Virus record (IMG/VR): IMGVR_UViG_3300002514_000012
Span: 1-49,399 of that record
Reading direction: 5' to 3' (one strand)
DNA length: 49,399 bases
DNA from: a virus
How positions within the stretch are numbered: the stretch's first letter is position 1; each line of letters begins with the position of its first letter. The translations under genes and the position numbers were made by a program. Shown in pieces: positions 40,060 to 46,354 of the stretch. The notes beneath the pieces were generated by a model that saw only the letters and a list, made by a program, of their open reading frames with translations, made no database searches and was not told the origin of the DNA.

Positions 40060-40534
40060 TTCTTTTACTCAGTTCGGATTCAATTTGCTCTAGAAGAATT
40101 TTAAGTGTGGGTGCTGAGACGGAGGGGGAGCCCTTCGCAGTTTTGTCAGGGGGATACAAGCCAAAGCTATCCTCCCTGGTGTATAATATGTCAATCAGAT
40201 CGTTGTTTGAGGATAAATTGTCAGTATTTTTTACACCCTCAAAGGTATAAAGGGAGTCCTCTTTGTTCACATTAACCCCCTTAAGAACTCTGCCTAACTC
40301 CTCTAGCTTATCTGAACCGATATGGAGCCCCTCATACTCCATTTCCGTAAAGACGGGAGCGGCAGGAGACAACAGATTCTCATACATATAATGCATCTTC
40401 AACTCTTTAAGCTTCTCTTCAAAAAGATGGAACAATTTTAAAGTAAAGTAAGAGTCCTTAGCATTACCCTCACAACAGTCCTCATAGTTTATGTTCTCCC
40501 AATCAAATGAGTTAGGATTATTAACCGTAAGCAT
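40052..40534 (-). CDS. DNA polymerase middle piece: exonuclease motif III and thumb linker
   Basis: 160 residues. It opens with the end of the 3'-5' exonuclease domain: GNAKDSYFTLKLF contains motif III with Asp27, although the Tyr expected four residues earlier is Gly23. EMEYEGLHI and a SSNNDLIDILY...SPSVSAPTLKILLEQ stretch match the Pol I linker/thumb just before the palm. A strong GGAGG site 7 bases before the ATG lies inside the end of the preceding gene. The sequence continues directly into the next gene with no missing region. Confidence 0.82.
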   Translation of the reverse strand: MLTVNNPNSFDWENINYEDCCEGNAKDSYFTLKLFHLFEEKLKELKMHYMYENLLSPAAPVFTEMEYEGLHIGSDKLEELGRVLKGVNVNKEDSLYTFEGVKNTDNLSSNNDLIDILYTREDSFGLYPPDKTAKGSPSVSAPTLKILLEQIESELSKRNG

Positions 40535-41556
40535 TAGAAGTCCTCCAGTTCTCCAGGGAAGTAAAGTTTCACTAAGTCCATCAAACTCTTGGGGACATTT
40601 TCATTTATAAGGTGATGCATAATCTTAGTATCCCACACATTCTTAGTATAAATACCATGATTCACTAGGAATTTCAGATCAAACTTAGCGTTGTGAAATA
40701 CCTTGCGCGTCATAGGGTTCTCCAAAATCTTACGCAAAGCAACCCACATCTTAGCGTAATGAGGTTGCCCTTTTCTGAAGGGAGAGTCCTTATGGTCACA
40801 AGGTATAACCCAGTTGCTATCACCAGAAGAGATTGCTATGGTTTGGATCTTATCCGTGAGAAAGTTAAGCCCCGTAGTCTCAATGTCAACAGCCATAGTA
40901 ACCCCTTCTACCTGCAAGGTCTCGACTAGAGATTCTACATCTTTAATACTACTTAAGACTTTGTAGGTAAAATCACCGTCACTAGTCTTGCCTAGCACAT
41001 ATTTCTCGTACCCATTTTTAAGGTCTGCCTCAAACAAATACTCATGTCGAGGCTCCTTGGCTACGCTATACGGGTGAAAAATGGGGATAACTGTGCATGT
41101 ATGGCCCTCGCTGGTTTCATAGGGGAAAGCCTTGCCTCTTTTATCGGTAATGCCGCTCTTCTTAATGAGCATCTTCATTGCCAAGTTCCCACACACGAAA
41201 ACTAGTATAGGTTTAACGGCATCAATAGTAACCTCTAGGTGCTGCCTACATATTTTCATATTATCGGGAGACATGTCTACTTCCTTTACGGAAGGGCACT
41301 TGATCGCAGTAGAGAAGACGCACTTATAAGGGAAGTATCTCTTAATGGTCTCTTTCTCTCGGTCTGTAAAAGGGAATACTTTACCGAACCTAAATCTATA
41401 AGACTCAGACAAGAAGAGAACATCCCCTTTATCTATAGATTCATGATCAAAAACGGAGTGGCAGGGCTTGTTTTGCTGTAAAATACTACAGCCCTCACAT
41501 AAAGGATTACCATAAGAAGACTTATGATCACAATACAGTTTCTCTAAGCTAGTCAT
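40534..41556 (-). CDS. UDG-like iron-sulfur domain fused to DNA polymerase exonuclease (first piece)
   Basis: 340 residues. Residues 1-190 are a uracil-DNA glycosylase superfamily domain: Cys20, Cys23, Cys87, Cys103 have the spacing (3, 64, 16) of family 4 4Fe-4S UDGs, and FHPYSV (His161) is the HPxS-like motif. The first active-site motif (GExPG in family 4) is changed to SESYRFRFG, so glycosylase activity is doubtful. Residues 220-340 carry exonuclease motif I DIETTG (Asp224, Glu226) and motif II HNAKFD (Asp293). Phage SPO1-type polymerases also have an N-terminal UDG-like domain. Confidence 0.85.
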   Translation of the reverse strand: MTSLEKLYCDHKSSYGNPLCEGCSILQQNKPCHSVFDHESIDKGDVLFLSESYRFRFGKVFPFTDREKETIKRYFPYKCVFSTAIKCPSVKEVDMSPDNMKICRQHLEVTIDAVKPILVFVCGNLAMKMLIKKSGITDKRGKAFPYETSEGHTCTVIPIFHPYSVAKEPRHEYLFEADLKNGYEKYVLGKTSDGDFTYKVLSSIKDVESLVETLQVEGVTMAVDIETTGLNFLTDKIQTIAISSGDSNWVIPCDHKDSPFRKGQPHYAKMWVALRKILENPMTRKVFHNAKFDLKFLVNHGIYTKNVWDTKIMHHLINENVPKSLMDLVKLYFPGELEDF

Positions 41557-41572
41557 TCGTCTATAATAGGTT
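41557..41572. promoter_or_regulatory. 16-bp divergent promoter region
   Basis: Only 16 bp separate the polymerase gene (minus) from the sigma-like gene (plus). TATAATA on the plus strand (41562-41568) is followed by four bases and a GTG start. Read on the minus strand the same bases are TATTATA, five bases from the polymerase ATG. Both starts could be served by one symmetric AT-rich box. Confidence 0.5.
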
Positions 41573-41914
41573 GTGTCGAAGTCTCATTATATTAATAATA
41601 AAGAATTAGAAAATCTTATAAATTTATATAAGGAGGATCAGGATAAATACGGGGACGAGTTATTTGCGATGTTTGATATACTTATCACAAACATCATGGA
41701 TTCATTTGGGTTTGAAGTAGAGAAAGATGATGCCAAGCAGGACTGCTTCTTATTAATCCTCAAAACTCTACGAAATTTCGACACCAGCAAGGGGAGTGCC
41801 TTTAATTTCTTCACTACCATCATAGTGAACAACCTTAAACTGGTCTACTCAAAGAATAAAAAGTACACAGAAAAGTTAGACCAGTACAGGAAGCTCAAAC
41901 AAAGAGACCTATGA
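41573..41914 (+). CDS. Short sigma factor-like protein (gp55/sigma-70 region 2-like)
   Basis: 113 residues, GTG start. EVEKDDAKQDCFLLILKTLRNFDTSKGSAFNFFTTIIVNNLKLVY resembles sigma-70 region 2 (core binding and -10 recognition). Region 4 is absent, as in T4 gp55, which reads -10-only late promoters. It is preceded by TATAATA four bases from the start. It would direct host RNA polymerase to phage promoters; assignment rests on the region 2 pattern. Confidence 0.7.
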   Translation: MSKSHYINNKELENLINLYKEDQDKYGDELFAMFDILITNIMDSFGFEVEKDDAKQDCFLLILKTLRNFDTSKGSAFNFFTTIIVNNLKLVYSKNKKYTEKLDQYRKLKQRDL

Positions 41915-42271
41915 TCTTGCAGACTTTTTATTCGTAGGCCAAAACTCTTCGTGGATTGAAGGTAACCTGTCCACCGAAATAACTTTCTTATTAAGAATTT
42001 TAACTAAGGTGGGGGTGATCTTTGTGTTAAAGATCATAAAAGCGTGAGGCATATCAAAACTATTAATAATATAGACAGTTTTCTCCGCGTTTTCTGGGGT
42101 GTCTCCGTCCTTTAACTTTGCAAGGAGTTCTTTACACCACTTATCCCACAGCGAAACAAAAAGGAAAAGCTTATCGTTTTTATACTGTCTGGTCTCCTTC
42201 ATGTGGGTCACAAAGTTAAGAACCTTATTAATATCAGCTTCCTTCTTGAGGAAGACTAGTTTATATTTCAT
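41909..42271 (-). CDS. Thioredoxin-fold-like protein with one active-site Cys
   Basis: 120 residues. The VSLWDKWCKELLAKLK segment resembles the thioredoxin WCxxC site but has a single Cys, and NTKITPTLVKI matches the cis-Pro TP loop. It may be redox-inactive or use a one-cysteine mechanism, or act as a binding protein. The 3' end overlaps the sigma-like gene convergently by 6 bp. Confidence 0.6.
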   Translation of the reverse strand: MKYKLVFLKKEADINKVLNFVTHMKETRQYKNDKLFLFVSLWDKWCKELLAKLKDGDTPENAEKTVYIINSFDMPHAFMIFNTKITPTLVKILNKKVISVDRLPSIHEEFWPTNKKSARS

Positions 42272-42609
42272 TCTACAATTTCTAAATTATCAGAGGAGTC
42301 TTCAAACTCAGAAAGATCAATGCCTGAGGCTGTAAGCTCTTCCCTGTTCTCTGCCACATACTCTTTCGCTGCCTCTAGCAGCCTCTGCTCCATAGTTTCC
42401 ATGCCTATGGTAAAAAGAGCCTTAATAAATTGAGACTCGTCAACCTCTTGAGGCTTAACGGTCTGCATGAAATTTTTGAAGGCTTGAGCCTCCACTTTTG
42501 AGAGTTTTACTTGTAGTTTCATTCGGTCACGATTCCTATTTACGATTTTAACGGGGGCGTCTGCCCAGTTTACATTGATTCCACTGCTGTCTGCGCCAAA
42601 GATTTCCAT
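42268..42609 (-). CDS. Hypothetical protein, possible ribbon-helix-helix-like
   Basis: 113 residues. RMKLQVKLSKVEAQAFKNFMQT, then a long helix QFIKALFTIGMETMEQRLLEA resembles the strand-helix-helix of small DNA-binding proteins, and the C-terminus is acidic (DLSEFEDSSDNLEIVE). No secure family. It ends 4 bp inside the thioredoxin-like gene. Confidence 0.55.
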   Translation of the reverse strand: MEIFGADSSGINVNWADAPVKIVNRNRDRMKLQVKLSKVEAQAFKNFMQTVKPQEVDESQFIKALFTIGMETMEQRLLEAAKEYVAENREELTASGIDLSEFEDSSDNLEIVE

Positions 42610-42611
42610 AC

Positions 42612-42618
42612 TATAATA
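42612..42618 (+). promoter_or_regulatory. TATAATA -10-like box, 4 nt before resolvase-like start
   Basis: TATAATA, then TTAT, then ATG of the nuclease gene. The divergent gap to the neighbouring minus-strand gene is only 13 bp. No Shine-Dalgarno sequence exists between box and start, so the mRNA would be leaderless or nearly so. Confidence 0.58.
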
Positions 42619-42622
42619 TTAT

Positions 42623-43129
42623 ATGAAAGATGAATACGATTTATCAAAATTAAAAGAAAAAAAAAGAATTAATAGTAGAACTAAAGGAAGTTCATTTGAA
42701 AGAAAAATAGCAAAGCTACTTAATGAACAGTTTGATACTAAAGAATTTAGTAGATCACCTGGGTCAGGAGCATTTGCTACAACTCATAAACTACCTAAGC
42801 ACTTACATATATACGGAGATTTAATAACACCGCAAAGCTTTAAGTTCTGTATTGAATGTAAAAAAGGGTATAACAAAGAGAATATTTATAGCTTATTAGA
42901 TAATAGCTCTGCCTTGTGGGGTTTTATTAATCAATGTGAAAAAGATTCACAAAAATGCGACAAGCTACCTTTAGTACTGTTCCAGCAGGACCGTAGACCT
43001 ATCTTAGCTATTACTTGGGGAAATATTTTTGATGCATACATCCCCCACATAACAATTGGGTCTGGAATAGAGTACGCTATCTACAAATTAGATGATCTAC
43101 TAGCATCTAATCAAGCTAAGTGGTTTTAA
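42623..43129 (+). CDS. Resolvase-like PD-(D/E)xK nuclease
   Basis: 168 residues. GSSFERKIAKLLNEQF, then RSPGSGAFA, GDLITPQSFKFCIECKKG give the D...ExK catalytic core of Holliday junction resolvase-like phage endonucleases. It probably resolves branched DNA before packaging. Strand is plus, with the 3' end overlapping the 868-residue gene convergently by 14 bp. The N-terminus is Lys-rich (KEKKRINSRTK). Confidence 0.75.
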   Translation: MKDEYDLSKLKEKKRINSRTKGSSFERKIAKLLNEQFDTKEFSRSPGSGAFATTHKLPKHLHIYGDLITPQSFKFCIECKKGYNKENIYSLLDNSSALWGFINQCEKDSQKCDKLPLVLFQQDRRPILAITWGNIFDAYIPHITIGSGIEYAIYKLDDLLASNQAKWF

Positions 43130-45722
43130 TTAGTCCCACCAGTTGTTCAAGGAGTTTACCTTGATTATTAATATACTGGTATAAGATACTTGCATCCTCC
43201 CTAGATGCCTCCCCTACGACTTCGTTAATTTTAGCTCGTTTTTCAAAAGAATACTTAGGCTGCACCAGACTCCACCTTGTATTTGCCTTCCCACCTGCCC
43301 CCCATGTTCTACTTTGTCTAAAGCTTAATCTATCTGCTGCGTCTTCTCTGTTAGAAAGAAGTAACGCAGCCCCTGGATGACCATGTTCTCCTCTTGGGGA
43401 TGGCATTTCTACATCCCAAGTATCATTTAGGATCCCTTTTGTGGCATCATTAAGAGTTCCCATGTGTGGACCTGTCATTGTTCTCATAGAAGGAAGGTCT
43501 TGTACAGTTGAGGCTTCTTCATGATCCACACCCCCCACAAATTGAGCAGCATACATCACCCACAGTCTAGATTGAGCAGCTTTAGCTGTTAACTCACCCT
43601 TCTTATTTCTATCGTTTGAATCTTGTGTAACCCTTAAAGCAGTTAGGTATCTTTTCAAACCTTCATTAACTTTAGCCATGTTAACAGGATCAGAAAGATC
43701 TAGTTCCCTGCCTTTTTGATCCTTAAACAGTCGGAGAATAGGTCCGTGCTCTATGTCTTCGAAAGTAGAGCTTTTAGTTATAATATCTTTAATAATACCC
43801 ATCTGAGCCTTGCCGTCACTAGAGGTTATATTACCTTTTTCTGGATCGAATACTTCCAGCCCCCCTTGAGGGAATAGAGTATCTATGTCAGCTTTAATAT
43901 CTTTAAGCTCACTATTGTAATCTCTAACTCCCTGTTCCTCAGCTTCACTTATACCTAATCTCTTACGCACTGTAGCATCATAACCTTCCTTAACCTCCGT
44001 GTCAGCTATACCATCTACAACATCATCCAACCTATCACTTTCACCTAAGGTGCTCTCAGTATATGGGACAGCTTTAGTTTTTAATCCGTCTCCCAAAAAA
44101 TATACTTCTTGGTTTAGATCATCATCACTTAGACTATGAATATCCATCCACAGTTTCTTAGAGTCTGCATTCTTTAGTAGATCTCGTAAAGTAGCTTTGT
44201 TTTTTTTAGCGTTCCACTTCACTCCCGCATTAGCATGAGCTTGTTTAGCTCGCTCCTCCGCAGATTTACCTCCTTTAGAAGACATAAAAATAAAATTATT
44301 ATCCGCTGCGAATCCTTGGCCCTTCTCCTTGCCTACATTTACAACTATATCAGGGTCTAAAGCCTTAGTTAATGGCTCTTGCAAGCGACCTAACCTCGAA
44401 AAGAAACCCATAACTTCACTTGAATCAATACCAATATAATCACTTAGTTTATCAGCGACATAGGCTACCGCTGCGCCTTCCTCGTCAGTTGAACCCGTCT
44501 TTACAGAAGAGATCCACTTGCCGAAAGAAGCCCTAAACAAGTTAATATCTTTAATAACAGTCTTTCGAACATACTCTGATAGTTTATTGAGTGCGTCTTC
44601 ATTACCATCCATTAGCTCATGTATTACCCCTAGAGCTACTAAAGCAACTCCCGCAGACTCACTAGTTTTCCCTATATAATCATTAATACTATGTTGATCA
44701 ACCTTACCCCTAGGAGCATCGGCTATTGCTGTATCACAAATTTGCTCTGCCCTTTTCATGAACCACCTATCAGCAGGGCTAGGAGTGAAACGAATTCCTT
44801 CGGAATTATCTTCACCCGTTAAAGCTACTATTTTTCCCCCCACATCCCTCTTAATAGAGTTAGACAAAAGAGTACAAGCTTTATCTTTAGCAGCTTTGGA
44901 GTTAAAATTACTACCAAAACTGTACAAATTCTCCATGGATTGAAGAGCACTCTCTAATAGGTTAGCCTTAACTTGAGGGAGGACTTCAGCAACTTCTAAT
45001 CCCTCTGTTGCTGGGTTTATCTTTACAAACTGTAACCTACTTAGTTTTCTTTCTAAAGACTGTTGCCTGTTGCCTGTGATATAGGAAGCGGGACCTTGAA
45101 CACCAACCCCCTCCGTCCTAGCCCACCCCTCATCAGCAGCGTCAGGTTGATCCGCAGCATTCCGAATGAGACCTACTAGGTTTTGGAGGGACTGCTTGAC
45201 AAGAGAGGTGTTTTCTACTCCTAGCAAATTACCAGCATTCATAAGGGAAGTATCCACATCCCCATCAAGCATAGGGAGACCTTCTTCTACCTGAGCTAAA
45301 GCATTTTTGTATTGCCCGAATGCTTTAGGGTTTACATTCCCAGCAGCGGAAATAATCATTGTGTTGGTTGTCTGACCTGGGGCTCTAAAATAAACAGCCG
45401 CACCAACTTCGCCCCCTACTTCCTTGGGTTGAATGTTTACAACATAAGCCTGATTCTCAACAGGGAGTGCCATATTGGCTGCGTTCTGCCCTTCTGGAAC
45501 CTCAACCGCATTAAGAGACCCCGCCTTTATCTGCTCCCCAGACTTAACTACGCCACCACTATACCCCTCAAACTCTTGTTGAAGCTTTACCTCTATCTGT
45601 TGAGCCTTTTCTGGGTTCTGGCGTTGAAGTTCCTGAAATTCTCCCCTCTCATCTATTCGAATAACTAGCTTTCTTTTTTTTAATTGGGAGTAACTTTCCA
45701 GCAGTTCTTCAAAATAGTTCAT
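43116..45722 (-). CDS. Large protein of unknown function, possible virion protein
   Basis: 868 residues, no recognised enzymatic motif. It begins MNYFEELLESYSQLKKRK, a T4-like head-targeting style leader with LLE, and has long helical, Ala-rich middle parts. A Lys-rich stretch (KWNAKKNKATLRDLLKNADSKKLW) and an acidic region (EEQGVRDYNSELKDIKADID) are visible. The large size, position beside tail genes and the leader suggest an internal or structural head protein. TATAATA lies four bases before its ATG. Confidence 0.72.
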   Translation of the reverse strand: MNYFEELLESYSQLKKRKLVIRIDERGEFQELQRQNPEKAQQIEVKLQQEFEGYSGGVVKSGEQIKAGSLNAVEVPEGQNAANMALPVENQAYVVNIQPKEVGGEVGAAVYFRAPGQTTNTMIISAAGNVNPKAFGQYKNALAQVEEGLPMLDGDVDTSLMNAGNLLGVENTSLVKQSLQNLVGLIRNAADQPDAADEGWARTEGVGVQGPASYITGNRQQSLERKLSRLQFVKINPATEGLEVAEVLPQVKANLLESALQSMENLYSFGSNFNSKAAKDKACTLLSNSIKRDVGGKIVALTGEDNSEGIRFTPSPADRWFMKRAEQICDTAIADAPRGKVDQHSINDYIGKTSESAGVALVALGVIHELMDGNEDALNKLSEYVRKTVIKDINLFRASFGKWISSVKTGSTDEEGAAVAYVADKLSDYIGIDSSEVMGFFSRLGRLQEPLTKALDPDIVVNVGKEKGQGFAADNNFIFMSSKGGKSAEERAKQAHANAGVKWNAKKNKATLRDLLKNADSKKLWMDIHSLSDDDLNQEVYFLGDGLKTKAVPYTESTLGESDRLDDVVDGIADTEVKEGYDATVRKRLGISEAEEQGVRDYNSELKDIKADIDTLFPQGGLEVFDPEKGNITSSDGKAQMGIIKDIITKSSTFEDIEHGPILRLFKDQKGRELDLSDPVNMAKVNEGLKRYLTALRVTQDSNDRNKKGELTAKAAQSRLWVMYAAQFVGGVDHEEASTVQDLPSMRTMTGPHMGTLNDATKGILNDTWDVEMPSPRGEHGHPGAALLLSNREDAADRLSFRQSRTWGAGGKANTRWSLVQPKYSFEKRAKINEVVGEASREDASILYQYINNQGKLLEQLVGLIKTT

Positions 45723-45726
45723 AACT

Positions 45727-45733
45727 TATTATA
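45727..45733 (-). promoter_or_regulatory. TATAATA -10-like box, 4 nt before the 868-residue gene
   Basis: Minus-strand TATAATA, then AGTT, then the ATG of the large gene. A perfect dyad (45742-45770) lies just upstream of it, at the place where a -35 element would be. No Shine-Dalgarno sequence intervenes. Confidence 0.58.
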
Positions 45734-45741
45734 GATGGGAG

Positions 45742-45770
45742 AGTCCAGTCCACGGCAAATGGACTGGACT
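45742..45770. repeat. 11-bp perfect inverted repeat between tail tube and large gene
   Basis: Arms AGTCCAGTCCA and TGGACTGGACT, 7-nt loop. It follows the tail tube gene by 22 bp and precedes the TATAATA box. On the minus strand the hairpin lacks a T-run, so it may be an operator or a mRNA end stabiliser rather than a terminator. On the plus strand a weak T-rich stretch follows. Confidence 0.6.
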
Positions 45771-45792
45771 TTATGTAATACAAGCCACTATC

Positions 45793-46344
45793 TTATGAGA
45801 ACACACCTGTACTCGTATGATTAATGAAATCATAACGGAAGGTCATCTCTACAGTATGGAAATCATTAGTGGAGTAGTTATATTCAGCACAGGTCCACTT
45901 CTTAGGATAAGCCCCTACCAGACCTATCTGATTGAAGACTGTCATATCAGGCTTCAGTTGAGTTAGCTTAATAGCACTTTTAGTTGTAGCTGATTGCATG
46001 TTTGCAAAGTCCCCAGTAAGAGGATCATAAACTACTTTAAACACCTTAAAAAGCATCTCACTTATTTTCTTTTCTCGAATGTTATCAAAGGTTATTACGC
46101 ATTCATCCATGCTTGGTTTTCCTGGGTAGTAAACCTTATCATTCACTCTGTTAACTTCGATATCCTCTACTTGATAACCGATACCGTTAACTTGTTTAGC
46201 TGCTAGTGTTTCAAAATTCGCACCAGTCTCAAAACCAAAAGTTACTTCCCATTGGTATGCACGAACAGAATCTAACTCATTAGATATCAGAGGGGCATTT
46301 AACCCATCTATTGTTCGATTAGCGTCATAATATGCGTCTGCCAT
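45793..46344 (-). CDS. Tail tube protein (gp19-like)
   Basis: 183 residues. SVRAYQWEVTFGFE near the start, a QVEDIEVNRVNDKVYYPGKPSMDECVITFDNI core and the ending EYNYSTNDFHTVEMTFRYDFI are typical of T4 gp19-family tail tube proteins, which stack as hexameric rings inside the sheath. Length fits gp19 (about 165-180). GGAGAAAAAC ribosome-binding site; it follows the sheath gene by 10 bp. Confidence 0.9.
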   Translation of the reverse strand: MADAYYDANRTIDGLNAPLISNELDSVRAYQWEVTFGFETGANFETLAAKQVNGIGYQVEDIEVNRVNDKVYYPGKPSMDECVITFDNIREKKISEMLFKVFKVVYDPLTGDFANMQSATTKSAIKLTQLKPDMTVFNQIGLVGAYPKKWTCAEYNYSTNDFHTVEMTFRYDFINHTSTGVFS

Positions 46345-46354
46345 TGTTTTTCTC

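Noticed and set aside
38974-41556. Intein or group I intron splitting the DNA polymerase
   Set aside because: The three pieces overlap by one and eight bases with no inserted sequence or homing endonuclease.
45312-45668. 118-codon open frame on the plus strand
   Set aside because: Antisense to the large protein gene; hydrophobic, Leu-rich sequence typical of an antisense frame.
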